Source: CAVVNN01 sp963749605
GTDB taxonomy: Bacteria > Actinomycetota > Thermoleophilia > Solirubrobacterales > 70-9
Reading direction: 5' to 3'
Assembly (NCBI GenBank): GCA_963749605.1
Contig: CAVVNN010000002.1
Location: 744,001-808,000, forward strand
DNA: 64,000 nucleotides
The notes under the pieces are model-generated. The model ran no database searches. It worked only from the letters and a program-made list of their open reading frames with translations, and was not told the origin of the DNA. This document shows, one piece after another, positions 16,609-25,031 of the stretch. Made by a program: the position numbers and the translations under genes. Numbering within the stretch: the stretch's first letter is position 1; each line of letters begins with the position of its first letter.

Positions 16609-17783
16609 GAGACGGCCTTCTCGAAGTCTTCGACGAGCTCTAGGAGCTCGTCGCACTCCCAGACCCGGCCCCACTTTCGCTCGTTGAGCCTGCGGAGGAT
16701 GCCGGCTTCCTCCAGCTGCCGCATCGCATTGCCTACCGCGACATGCGATTTGCCGCTCAGGCGTTGGGCGGCCGGCACGTCGATGACCGGCTGCTCGGGC
16801 AGCGCGCCGACCAGCTGGCGCGCCGCGGCGTCTTTGCGTGGCTGCCCCAAGCGCTCGAGCCATCCCTCCTGCAGTACCTCCACCGCCTGAGCGAGCCGCT
16901 CGGCCTCACGTGCAGCGCTTGCCGTCGCGTAAGCGAAGGAACCGCACCAGCGGCGGACATAGCCTTCCCTGTACTCCGTCAATCCAGCGATGTAGGCCTT
17001 TGGGGCGGCTCCCAGCACGAGGCTGATCGGGGGGATGTAACTGGGGATCTCCCCCCGCCTGCGCAGGATCGCATAGATGAGCGCTCGTCCGGTCCGGCCG
17101 TTGCCATCGGCAAACGGGTGGATGGTCTCGAACTGGGCGTGGGCTATCGCCGACTGGGCGATTGGGGGCAGGTCGTCCCGGTTGATGAAGGCGCAGAGAT
17201 CCGACAGCAGGTCTGGCACGCGCTCGGGAGGGGGAGGCACGTAGGCGGCGCCGACGGGGTTGTAGTCGTTTCCGCCAATCCAATTCTGCGCCTCACGGAC
17301 GACGCCGGCGATCCGGCGATCCTCGGTGAAGCAAAGGAGGAGTCGATGGATCTCGAGCAGGTCGCTGACCGCCAATGGCTCGCCCTGCTCGCCGATCGCG
17401 ATCGCTCGCTTCATCGCTTCGACATTGCCGAGCACCGCCGCCGCGCGGTTGTCGCCGCGGTGCTTGCCCGCTCCCCTTTGGGCGGCACGCGCGAGGCGCT
17501 TGTGCGAGATGACCACACCCTCGATACGAGACGAGGCCACGCTCTCGGAGCGCAGCAGATTCTGCGCAACCGCCCCGAGTGTCGCCACGCGGGTCGGAGA
17601 CCGCTCCAGGTGCTCGAGCGCCTTCGTTGCCTCGTGCAGCAAAGCGCCTGCTTCGCCATCGAGGAGGAAGGACCGCTCGAAGATTGGATCGGGGATGAAC
17701 GCTTGGTAGCGACCCCCTTTGCGGGCCCTGCGTCCGTAGGCCCCTGGATTGCTGGGCCATAGGCGCTCCTCGTAGAGTCCCAT
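16602..17783 (-). CDS. Fic-domain protein (adenylyltransferase family)
   Basis: 393 residues from the ATG at 17783. The Fic core motif is complete: HPFADGNGRTGRAL (HPFx[D/E]GNGRxxR), with the catalytic His. Residue block SSRIEGV upstream is the inhibitory-helix motif [S/T]xxxE[G/N], so it is a class II, self-inhibited Fic. The C-terminal ~90 residues look like a winged helix (AQRLSGKSHVAVGNAMRQLE). Fic enzymes transfer AMP to protein hydroxyls. A GTG 81 bp further upstream is in frame but falls inside a palindrome, so I prefer the ATG. Tail-to-tail 7-nt overlap with the coiled-coil gene. Confidence 0.88.
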   Translation of the reverse strand: MGLYEERLWPSNPGAYGRRARKGGRYQAFIPDPIFERSFLLDGEAGALLHEATKALEHLERSPTRVATLGAVAQNLLRSESVASSRIEGVVISHKRLARAAQRGAGKHRGDNRAAAVLGNVEAMKRAIAIGEQGEPLAVSDLLEIHRLLLCFTEDRRIAGVVREAQNWIGGNDYNPVGAAYVPPPPERVPDLLSDLCAFINRDDLPPIAQSAIAHAQFETIHPFADGNGRTGRALIYAILRRRGEIPSYIPPISLVLGAAPKAYIAGLTEYREGYVRRWCGSFAYATASAAREAERLAQAVEVLQEGWLERLGQPRKDAAARQLVGALPEQPVIDVPAAQRLSGKSHVAVGNAMRQLEEAGILRRLNERKWGRVWECDELLELVEDFEKAVSY

Positions 17784-17847
17784 CGGCTCAGGTGCGATCC
17801 CTTGCTCGCCGTTCAACGTGGCCGCGTTCCTTTCAGAGTCATCCAAG

Positions 17848-17878
17848 CTTTGTAAGGTTAGCACGCAACCTTACAAAG
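17848..17878 (-). promoter_or_regulatory. Perfect 12-bp palindrome upstream of fic, candidate operator/promoter
   Basis: CTTTGTAAGGTT, spacer AGCACGC, then AACCTTACAAAG. The arms are exact reverse complements. On the minus strand TTGTAA and TACAAA inside the palindrome are 16 bp apart and could be the -35 and -10 of the fic promoter, which would make this an operator overlapping the promoter. It is markedly AT-rich for the region. The Fic C-terminal winged helix could be the binding protein (inference). Confidence 0.6.
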
Positions 17879-18019
17879 GTTTGAGAACTTCCCAAGGTTC
17901 CCCAGATCCGATCACAGGGATTCCCCGGGCCTGAGTACCAGCACCGCCCCGCCGCGTAGCCGAGGCCGTAGGCCGAAGCGGAGCGGCGGAGCGGGCGGCC
18001 TTGGGATGAACGGGGGCGG

Positions 18020-18532
18020 TCAGCGGCCGAGGGTGTTGCGGATCGCGTCGAGCGGCGCCATCAGGGTGCGGGGCGCGGAGCTCGCCGGCTCGAAGCCGAA
18101 GCGCCGGTAGAAGGCGGCGGCCTCGTCGTCGATGGCGTGGACGAGGACGGCGCGCATGGCGACCTCGCGGGAAGCGCGATCGGTGCGCCGCAGGGCGTCG
18201 AGCAGGAGGCTGCGGCCCAGGCCGGCGCTCTGCTGGGATCTGTCCACCGCGAGGCGGGCGAGGAGACAGACGGGGATCGGGAAGCGTTTCGACGTTCCGC
18301 GCCGCACGCCGCTGGTCGCTTCGGCGTGGGTGACCTGGGAGGCGAGGAGGGTGTAGTAGCCGGCCACCTCAGGGGCGCCGGCTCGGCAGGCGACGAAGGT
18401 CCGGGCGGTGTCGCGGCGCTGACCCTGGCCGGCGTAGGCGACCAGCCAGCGGTCGAGCTGGGGGCGGCCGCAGTGGAAGCGGTCGACCCGGTGGCGGCGG
18501 TCGAGGGGCTCGACCGGGCCGAAAGCCGTCAA
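18020..18532 (-). CDS. tacT: TacT-like GNAT acetyltransferase toxin
   Basis: 170 residues from a TTG at 18532 that overlaps the antitoxin stop (TTGA). The N-terminus (VEPLDRRHRVDRFHCGRPQLDRWL) follows the TacT pattern of a short lead, then F-x-C-G-x-x-x-L-D-x-W-L. The acetyl-CoA loop is QQSAGLGRSLLLDAL, and the C-terminal AFYRRFGFEP is typical of GNATs. TacT-type toxins acetylate charged tRNA and stop translation. It pairs with the upstream DUF1778-type antitoxin. Longer open frame upstream of the TTG is a shadow of the antitoxin gene. Confidence 0.87.
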   Translation of the reverse strand: MTAFGPVEPLDRRHRVDRFHCGRPQLDRWLVAYAGQGQRRDTARTFVACRAGAPEVAGYYTLLASQVTHAEATSGVRRGTSKRFPIPVCLLARLAVDRSQQSAGLGRSLLLDALRRTDRASREVAMRAVLVHAIDDEAAAFYRRFGFEPASSAPRTLMAPLDAIRNTLGR

Positions 18533-18810
18533 GCGCCGAGGACGCTGGGGCGATCGAGCAGGGAGCGCAGGCCCGGCTCGAAGGAGGCGGGGTCGTCGAG
18601 TGCCGCGAGAAAGCGCTTCGCCTCCTCGTCGTTGAGGGAGATGGTGGTGCTCTCGGCCATCACCTGCTCGGCCTCGCGGCGCGCCGCTTGGCGGACGAAC
18701 TCGCTGAGCGTCTGGCCCCGGGTAGCGGCGGCGGCCTGCTCGAGGCCGCGCTCCTCGTCGGTGACGCGGATCTCGATGCGGCGGGTCTTGGCGCTGGTGG
18801 TCGGCTCCAT
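18529..18810 (-). CDS. tacA: TacA-like DUF1778 ribbon-helix-helix antitoxin
   Basis: 93 residues. RIEIRVTDEERGLEQAAAAT followed by GQTLSEFVRQAARREAEQVM is the DUF1778 ribbon-helix-helix DNA-binding region. The C-terminal segment (ISLNDEEAKRFLAALDDP) is the conserved toxin-neutralising tail of TacA proteins. The complex normally autorepresses. The gene overlaps the toxin start by 4 nt. Confidence 0.9.
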   Translation of the reverse strand: MEPTTSAKTRRIEIRVTDEERGLEQAAAATRGQTLSEFVRQAARREAEQVMAESTTISLNDEEAKRFLAALDDPASFEPGLRSLLDRPSVLGA

Positions 18811-18866
18811 CGCGGGGAGTGTACGAGCTTTGTCCGGACGTTGTCAACGGCAGCTGTCAGGCAGCG

Positions 18867-18911
18867 GTGGGGAAATTCCGTGATCGAAAGTGGGGAATTC
18901 TCGCGATCCTC
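18867..18911. repeat. Two adjacent ~23-bp direct repeats, possible insertion-sequence end
   Basis: GTGGGGAAATTCCGTGATCG (18867) is followed 23 bp later by GTGGGGAATTCTCGCGATCC (18890). Adjacent imperfect repeats with this GTGGGGAA-ATTC look recall the repeated termini of IS21-family elements, but that is from memory. No transposase is nearby. The 219-bp gap between tacA and pilC (18811-19029) holds this repeat and presumably the tacA promoter. Confidence 0.45.
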
Positions 18912-19029
18912 GACACAGCGGATCTTTTCGTAGATGCGGACGATCAAGGGCCCAGTAGAGCGGCGGGAATAACCGCTATGCCATCGGGGCGGCGGTAGGA
19001 CGGCGAAAAGGGCTCCGTTTGGACGCGGC

Positions 19030-20274
19030 TCAGCGGATGTGTTCGTAGATGCTGAACATCGGCAGGTACATCGAGATCACGATGAAGCCGACTATGCCGC
19101 CGACGAAGACGATCATGATCGGCTCGATCAGGGCGGTCAGCGCTTTCACCTTGGCGTCGACCTCGGCCTCGTAGAAGTCGGCGACCTTGCTGAGCATGTG
19201 CTCGAGCTGGCCGGTTTCCTCGCCGACCGCGACCATGTGGCCGACCATCGGCGGGAAGATCGGGTTCTCCTCGATCGGCCCCGCCAGCGAGCCGCCCCCC
19301 TTGACCGAGGCGTAGACGTCGTCCATCGCCTGCTCGACGACGACGTTGCCGGCCGTCTCGCCCGTCAGCCGGATCGCCTGCAGCATCGGCACGCCGGAGG
19401 AGACCGCGCCGGAGAAGGTGCGCGACCAGCGCGCCAGCGCCACCTTCTGGATCACGTCGCCGATCTTCGCCGGCAGCCGCAGCTTGAAGCGGTCCCAGAG
19501 CTCGTGGCCGCGGTCGGTCTTCTTCCATTTGAAGAAGCCGACGAAGGCGACGACCAGCGCCGGGATCAGGATGTACCAGTAGCCGGTGATCGCGTTGGAG
19601 ACGCCGACGCAGAGCTGTGTCGGCGCCGGCAGGCTGGCCGCTTCCTCGGGGTGTTCTTCGGCGAGTTCTTCGAAGATCTTGACGAAGACCGGGATCACGA
19701 AGGCGACGATCGCGAGCAGCACCACCGTGGCGAAGCCGAAGATCAGCGCCGGGTACATCAGCGCCGATTTGACCTGGCGGCGCAGCACGTCGGCCTTTTC
19801 CACCTGGTAGGCGATCCGGTCCATCGCCTCCTCGAGCCGCCCGGACTGCTCGCCGGAGCGGACCATCGCCCGGAAGAGGCGGTCGAAGACCTTCGGGTGG
19901 CGCTCCATCGCCGCCTCCAGCGAGCTGCCCGCCTCGACGTCGGCGCGCACGCCGGCGACAGCCGCCTTGACCTGCTCGTCCTGGGTCTGCTCCTCGAGCG
20001 TGTGCAGGGTGCGCAGCATCGGCATCCCGGAGGCGACGAGGGTGGCGAACTGGCGCGAGAAGATCGCCAGTTCGCGCATGTCGACGCCCTGCCAGCGCTT
20101 GAAGATGTCCTCGACCTTCAGTGGGTTGGACTTCTCGCTGACGTCGAGGACGATCAGGCCGCGCTGGCGCAGCTGCTCGGTGACCGCGGCCTTCGACTCG
20201 GCGGCGACCTCCCCGGCCGAGGTCGTCCCGGCCAGGTCCATGGCGCGAAAGGCGAATGTGCTGGCGCCGGCCAT
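19030..20274 (-). CDS. pilC: Type IV pilus inner membrane platform protein PilC
   Basis: 414 residues, standard length. It has two copies of the T2SF domain: residues ~70-195 (ELAIFSRQFATLVASGMPML) and ~275-400 (RWSRTFSGAVSSGVPMLQAI). There are three membrane helices (ALIFGFATVVLLAIVAFVIP; ILIPALVVAFVGFF; IMIVFVGGIVGFIVISMYLP). PilC anchors the pilus machine and couples the PilB/PilT motors to pilin insertion. Last gene of the motor operon, 6 bp after pilT. Confidence 0.95.
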   Translation of the reverse strand: MAGASTFAFRAMDLAGTTSAGEVAAESKAAVTEQLRQRGLIVLDVSEKSNPLKVEDIFKRWQGVDMRELAIFSRQFATLVASGMPMLRTLHTLEEQTQDEQVKAAVAGVRADVEAGSSLEAAMERHPKVFDRLFRAMVRSGEQSGRLEEAMDRIAYQVEKADVLRRQVKSALMYPALIFGFATVVLLAIVAFVIPVFVKIFEELAEEHPEEAASLPAPTQLCVGVSNAITGYWYILIPALVVAFVGFFKWKKTDRGHELWDRFKLRLPAKIGDVIQKVALARWSRTFSGAVSSGVPMLQAIRLTGETAGNVVVEQAMDDVYASVKGGGSLAGPIEENPIFPPMVGHMVAVGEETGQLEHMLSKVADFYEAEVDAKVKALTALIEPIMIVFVGGIVGFIVISMYLPMFSIYEHIR

Positions 20275-20280
20275 CGCCCG

Positions 20281-21447
20281 CTAGGCCCCCGGCGAGTAGA
20301 CGGGCGGCGGGGGAGCCGCGGTTTCGGGAGCATGGGCGCCGCCGAGGTCCATCGCGGCCGGCGCGACGGCGGGCATGCCTCCCAGTAGCCGGGTCAGCTC
20401 CTCGGGGACCGAGGCGCGCTGCTCGGCGAGCGAGCGGGTGATGCGGCCGGAGCGGACGAGGCGCACCAGGTCGGCGTCCATCGTCTGCATCCCGACCGCA
20501 CCCGAGGTCTGCAGGGCGGCGTAGATCTGGTGCGTCTTGCCCTCGCGGATCAGGTTGCGGATCGCCGGCGTCGGCACCAGCACCTCGCAGGCCACCACGC
20601 GGCCCCTGCCGTCGGCGGTCGGCAGCAGCTGCTGGGTGACGATCCCCTGCAGGGCGATCGAGAGCTGGGTGCGCACCTGCCCCTGCTGCTCGGACGGGAA
20701 GACGTCGATGATCCGGTCGACGGTCTGCGCCGTGGACTGCGTGTGCAGGGTGGCGAAGACGAGGTGGCCGGTCTCGGCCGCGGTCAGCGCGGTGGAGATC
20801 GTCTCCAGGTCGCGCATCTCGCCGACCAGGATCACGTCGGGGTCCTCTCGCAGCGCGGCGCGCAGGCCGAGGGAGAAGTCCACGGCGTCGGAGCCGACCT
20901 CGCGCTGGTTGACGATCGAGCGCTTGTGGTGATGGAGGAACTCGATCGGGTCCTCGATCGTGAGGATGTGGTCCTCGCGCTCCTCGTTGATCACGTCGAT
21001 CATCGCCGCCAGCGTCGTCGACTTGCCCGAGCCGGTGGGCCCGGTGACGAGGACGAAGCCGCGCGGCTTCGCGGTCAGATCGCGCAGCACCGGCGGCACG
21101 CCGAGCGTGTCGAGGCCGGGGATCTCCTGCGGCACGAGGCGGAAGGCGGCGCTGACCGAGCCGCGCTGGAAGAAGCAGTTGACGCGGAAGCGGGCGACAC
21201 CGGGGATCGCGTAGGCGAAGTCGAGCTGCTTGTTGTTCTCGAAGCGCTTGCGCTGGTCGTCGTTGAGGATCGAGTAGACGACCTCGCGCGTCTGCTGCCC
21301 GGTCAGCACCGCGAAGCCGTCCATCGGCTGGATCCTGCCCTTGTCGCGAATCGCCGGCGGGAAACCCGCGGTGATGTGGACGTCGGACGCCCGCGCATCG
21401 ACCATGCGGCGCAGCACCTCGGAGAAGTCGAACTCATGCTGTGACAC
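20281..21447 (-). CDS. pilT: Type IV pilus retraction ATPase PilT
   Basis: 388 residues. It has SDVHITAGFPP at the N-terminus, Walker A GPTGSGKSTTLAAM, Asp box ILTIEDPIEFLH, Walker B DPDVILVGEMRD and His box TGHLVFATLHTQSTAQ. It is a hexameric cytoplasmic ATPase that depolymerises pili. The C-terminus has a Pro/Ala-rich extension. Its start lies 14 nt inside the end of pilB. A second PilT-like gene is in the same operon (23874-24992). Confidence 0.93.
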   Translation of the reverse strand: MSQHEFDFSEVLRRMVDARASDVHITAGFPPAIRDKGRIQPMDGFAVLTGQQTREVVYSILNDDQRKRFENNKQLDFAYAIPGVARFRVNCFFQRGSVSAAFRLVPQEIPGLDTLGVPPVLRDLTAKPRGFVLVTGPTGSGKSTTLAAMIDVINEEREDHILTIEDPIEFLHHHKRSIVNQREVGSDAVDFSLGLRAALREDPDVILVGEMRDLETISTALTAAETGHLVFATLHTQSTAQTVDRIIDVFPSEQQGQVRTQLSIALQGIVTQQLLPTADGRGRVVACEVLVPTPAIRNLIREGKTHQIYAALQTSGAVGMQTMDADLVRLVRSGRITRSLAEQRASVPEELTRLLGGMPAVAPAAMDLGGAHAPETAAPPPPVYSPGA

Positions 21448-23248
21448 GCAGCACCTCCTCGAGGCTGGTGACTCCGGCTCTGATCTTGACGACGCCGTCC
21501 TCGCGCAGGGTGAGCATCCCCTCTTCGCGGGCGACCCCTGCTATTTCGGGCTCGGTCGCGCGGCTGATCGTCATCTCCTTCAAGCGTTCGCTGAGGCTCA
21601 TCACCGAGTAGATGCCGACCCGGCCGCGGTAGCCGCTGCCGTTGCAGCGGCCGCAGCCGACCGGCTCGTAGGCCTCGACCTCGGTGCCGACCCTGATCCC
21701 GGCCTCGTGCAGCGCCGCGACCGGGATAATCGCCCGCCGCTTGCAGTGCGGGCAGAGCTTGCGGGCGAGGCGCTGGGCGACGACGCAGTCGACAGCGGAG
21801 GCGGTGAGGAAGGTCTCGATCCCCATCTCGTTGAGGCGGGCGATCGCGCCGGGGGCGTCGTTGGTATGCAGCGTGGTCAGCATCATGTGCCCGGTGAGGG
21901 CGGCCTCGATCGCGATCCGCGCCGTCTCGGCGTCGCGGATCTCGCCGACCATGACGATGTCGGGGTCGGCGCGAAGGATCGAGCGCAGGCCGGTGGCGAA
22001 GTCGAGCCCGGCCTTGCGGTTGACGTTTATCTGGTTGATGCCCGGGATCCGGAACTCGACCGGATCCTCGATCGTGATGATCTTCTTCTCGATCCCGTTC
22101 AGCTCGACCAGAGCGGCGTAGAGGGTGGTCGACTTGCCCGAGCCGGTCGGCCCGGTCACCAGCACCGCGCCGTAGGCCTTGCTGAAGGCGTCCTCGAAGC
22201 GGGCGCGGGCGGAGCCGTCCATGCCGAGGTCGTCGAGCGAGCGCTGGGCATTTCCCTCGTCGAGGATGCGGATCGTCGCCCCCTCGCCGCGGGAGGTGGG
22301 AAGGGTCGTAACGCGGAGATCGATGCGGCGGTCCTCGACCGAGACGCTGACGCGACCGTCCTGGGGCACCCGCTTCTCGGCGATGTCGAGCTCGCTCATG
22401 ATCTTCAGGCGCGAGATCACGGCGCTGATCATCCGCTTCGGCACGTGCGCCGATTCCTTCAGCACGCCGTCGACGCGGAAGCGGATCCGCAGCTCGCCTT
22501 CTTCGGGTTCGAGGTGGATGTCGGAGGCCCCCTCCCCCACCGCCTGGGCGAGGATGCTGTAGACGAGCTTGATCACCGGCGCGTCCTCGGCGCTTGCCTG
22601 CATCTCGCTGACATCCGTGAGCGCTTGCTGCTCCTCTTCCTCCTCGACGCGATGCTGGTCCTCGACGATCGCCTCGGCGGCGGCGCTCTGCAGCGTTCCG
22701 AGCCGAGCCAGGAGAGCCTCGACATCGTCCTCGGCGGCGACCGCGATGCGGCAGTCGAGACCGGTGGCGATCTGGATGTCGTCGGCGGCGAGCACGTTGG
22801 CCGGGTCGACGGCGGCGACCAGGAGCGTTTTCGCGTCGACGAAGCCGACCGGGACGGCCTTGTAGCGGCGCGCCATCGTCACCGGGAAGAGCGCCGCGGC
22901 GGCGACGTCGACCTGATAGCTGGAGAGGTCGACGTGGTCGAGCCCGTAGCGCTCGGCCACCGCCCGCGAGAGCTGGTCGCCGCTGATTGCGCCCTGCTCG
23001 ACCAGCAGCGCCTCCGGCGGGCGGCCCGCGGTGCGCGAGGCATCGACCGCCGCCTGCACGGCCTCGGCGCCGACGAAGCCGAGCTCGACCAGGACGTCGG
23101 TGACGAAGCTGCGCGAGTGGCCGCGGGTGCGGGGCGGCGTCAGCCCGAGCGTACCGCCCACCCGCGGGGCGTCCAGCGCCGGCGCGGCCGAGCCGCCCGA
23201 GTCGGGAACCGAGCGGAGGTAGCCTGGATAGGGGGTCTCGGTGCTCAT
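21434..23248 (-). CDS. pilB: Type IV pilus extension ATPase PilB
   Basis: 604 residues. Residues ~45-180 are an MshEN/GspE N-terminal domain (ALLVEQGAISGDQLSRAVAE). Then come ASDIHLEPEEGELRIRFRVD, Walker A GPTGSGKSTTLYAAL, Walker B DPDIVMVGEIRD and the His box TGHMMLTTLHTND. The C-terminal zinc tetracysteine reads CPHCK...GCGRCNGSGYRGR. It powers pilus extension. If the MshEN domain binds c-di-GMP, extension is a second point of c-di-GMP control besides the pilA riboswitch. Follows the thioredoxin-like gene by 8 bp. Confidence 0.95.
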   Translation of the reverse strand: MSTETPYPGYLRSVPDSGGSAAPALDAPRVGGTLGLTPPRTRGHSRSFVTDVLVELGFVGAEAVQAAVDASRTAGRPPEALLVEQGAISGDQLSRAVAERYGLDHVDLSSYQVDVAAAALFPVTMARRYKAVPVGFVDAKTLLVAAVDPANVLAADDIQIATGLDCRIAVAAEDDVEALLARLGTLQSAAAEAIVEDQHRVEEEEEQQALTDVSEMQASAEDAPVIKLVYSILAQAVGEGASDIHLEPEEGELRIRFRVDGVLKESAHVPKRMISAVISRLKIMSELDIAEKRVPQDGRVSVSVEDRRIDLRVTTLPTSRGEGATIRILDEGNAQRSLDDLGMDGSARARFEDAFSKAYGAVLVTGPTGSGKSTTLYAALVELNGIEKKIITIEDPVEFRIPGINQINVNRKAGLDFATGLRSILRADPDIVMVGEIRDAETARIAIEAALTGHMMLTTLHTNDAPGAIARLNEMGIETFLTASAVDCVVAQRLARKLCPHCKRRAIIPVAALHEAGIRVGTEVEAYEPVGCGRCNGSGYRGRVGIYSVMSLSERLKEMTISRATEPEIAGVAREEGMLTLREDGVVKIRAGVTSLEEVLRVTA

Positions 23249-23256
23249 TCCCAGGC

Positions 23257-23877
23257 TCAGTTCGGGTGGTAGGCGACTTCGCGACCGTGGTAGTTGGCGT
23301 CGAGGACCGCCTGAAGGACGCTCTGCGGAGTCTGGACGCCGTAATCGACCGTGGCCTGAGGCGTACCGCCGCTGAGCCGCTTCGGCTTCATCACGACAAG
23401 CGCGGGCACCCGGTTTACATCGAGGCCGACGGTGATCGCCGCGTAGCGGGCGATTTGCTTGGCGGAGACGATGAAGAGCGAGACATTGCGATGGGGCGCC
23501 AGCAGCAGGGACGAGCGAGCAGTGAGGGCGCTGTCGATGCTGCCCCTGTGCACGATCAGCAGCACGACCGTCTTGCCGGCTTCATAGGCGGCGGTGAGCC
23601 GCTCAGGGGGCGACGGGGTCGGCACCGAGGATGGCGCTTCGGCAGCCGCGGCGATGGCGCCGGATTCCAGCGATTCGACAGCGCTTTCGACCGCTTCGCC
23701 CGGGCTGGAGCCGGTTGCGGTGACCCCGTTCACCGACGCGGCGACTTCCCCAGCCGGCGCTTCTTCGCTTTCTTCGCCGCCGCCGGAGCTGCTGATGAAG
23801 AGGACGACCGCGACGACGACGAGGACGGCGACGAGCGCAACCTGGGCGATGGGATTCTCGTTGAGCTTCTCCCTCAC
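23257..23877 (-). CDS. Membrane-anchored thioredoxin-fold-like protein in the pilus motor operon
   Basis: 206 residues from the GTG at 23877, whose GTGA overlaps the stop of the preceding pilT2; this overlap decides the start. One membrane helix (IAQVALVAVLVVVAVVLFIS) is followed by an acidic, Ser-rich linker. The last ~105 residues (GKTVVLLIVHRGSIDSALTA; NRVPALVVMKPK, with the cis-Pro-like VPAL) look like a thioredoxin fold without CxxC. The domain is probably outside the membrane and not a redox enzyme. I know of no named pilus role; conservation of this position in relatives should be checked. Confidence 0.72.
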   Translation of the reverse strand: MREKLNENPIAQVALVAVLVVVAVVLFISSSGGGEESEEAPAGEVAASVNGVTATGSSPGEAVESAVESLESGAIAAAAEAPSSVPTPSPPERLTAAYEAGKTVVLLIVHRGSIDSALTARSSLLLAPHRNVSLFIVSAKQIARYAAITVGLDVNRVPALVVMKPKRLSGGTPQATVDYGVQTPQSVLQAVLDANYHGREVAYHPN

Positions 23878-24992
23878 GGCGCCACCGGCTCCCCGTCGAG
23901 CTGCTCGATGCCGCTGGCCCGCTGGCCGCCGGCCGCGAGCATCAGTTTGAAGTCGTGCGGGCTGGAGGCGTAATCGAGCGCCACCTCCTCGGTGACCTTG
24001 CCCTCCATCACGTAGCGCAGCAGCGACTGGTCGAAGGTGCACATCCCGTAGTACTCGCCTTCGCCGATGACCTCGGTGATCTTCCCCGTTTCCTCGGGGT
24101 TGAGGATCAGGTCCTGGACGCGGCCGGTGACGACCATCACCTCGGCCGCGGCGACGCGGCCGTCGCCGGTGACGTCGGGCACCAGGCGCTGGGCGATCGC
24201 GCCCTTCAGGGTGGAGGCGAGCATCACTCGCGCCTGCTGCTGCAGGTGGGGTGGGAAGAAGTCGACGATGCGGTTGATCGTCTCGGTCGCGTCGAGGGTG
24301 TGGACGGTGGAGAGGACGAGGTGCCCGGTCTCCGCCGCCGAGAGCGCGGTCCGCACCGTCTCCTCGTCGCGCATCTCGCCGATCAGGATCACGTCGGGGT
24401 CCTGGCGCAGGACGCGGCGCATCGCCCGCGCGAAGCTGAGCGTGTCGGAGCCGACTTCGCGCTGGTTGACGATCGAGCGTTTGTCGTGGTGCAGGTACTC
24501 GATCGGGTCCTCGAGCGTGACGATGTGCTGCGCCCGGGTCTGGTTGATGTGGTCGATCATCGCCGCCAGCGTCGTCGTCTTGCCCGAGCCGGTGGTGCCG
24601 GTGACGAGGATGATCCCGCGCTGCTCCTCGGCGAGGTGGGTGACCACCGGCGGCAGCCCCAGCTCCTCCACCGAGCGGATCTCGAAGGGGATCGCGCGGC
24701 AGACGATCGAGATCGAGCCGCGCTGTTTGAAGGCGTTGACGCGGAAGCGGGCGAGACTGGGGATCGAGTAGGAGAAGTCGGCCTCTCCGTCCTCCTCGAA
24801 TTCGGTCAGCGAGCGCACCTCGGCAATGTCGTGGAAGGCCTTCTCGGTGTCCTCGGCGGAGAGGGGCTGATAGCCCTCGAGGTGCGCCAACTCGCCGTGC
24901 AGGCGCGCGATCGGCGGCGCGGCGACCTTGACGTGGAGATCCGACCCTTCACGCTCGATGAGCGTGCGCAGCGCTGTATCGATGTCGAACAT
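23874..24992 (-). CDS. pilT: Second PilT/PilU-family pilus ATPase
   Basis: 372 residues. It has GSDLHVKVAAPP, Walker A GTTGSGKTTTLAAM, Asp box IVTLEDPIEYLH, Walker B DPDVILIGEMRD and His box TGHLVLSTVHTLDATE. It is clearly paralogous to the PilT encoded at 20281-21447. It could be the PilU-like accessory retraction motor or the main one; motif integrity suggests both are active ATPases. It is the first gene of the operon, 39 bp after rpoD, so it may be partly co-transcribed with rpoD. Confidence 0.9.
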   Translation of the reverse strand: MFDIDTALRTLIEREGSDLHVKVAAPPIARLHGELAHLEGYQPLSAEDTEKAFHDIAEVRSLTEFEEDGEADFSYSIPSLARFRVNAFKQRGSISIVCRAIPFEIRSVEELGLPPVVTHLAEEQRGIILVTGTTGSGKTTTLAAMIDHINQTRAQHIVTLEDPIEYLHHDKRSIVNQREVGSDTLSFARAMRRVLRQDPDVILIGEMRDEETVRTALSAAETGHLVLSTVHTLDATETINRIVDFFPPHLQQQARVMLASTLKGAIAQRLVPDVTGDGRVAAAEVMVVTGRVQDLILNPEETGKITEVIGEGEYYGMCTFDQSLLRYVMEGKVTEEVALDYASSPHDFKLMLAAGGQRASGIEQLDGEPVAP

Positions 24993-25031
24993 CCCGACCT
25001 ATATCGGCCGGGAGGCTCAAACTCCTTAGCG

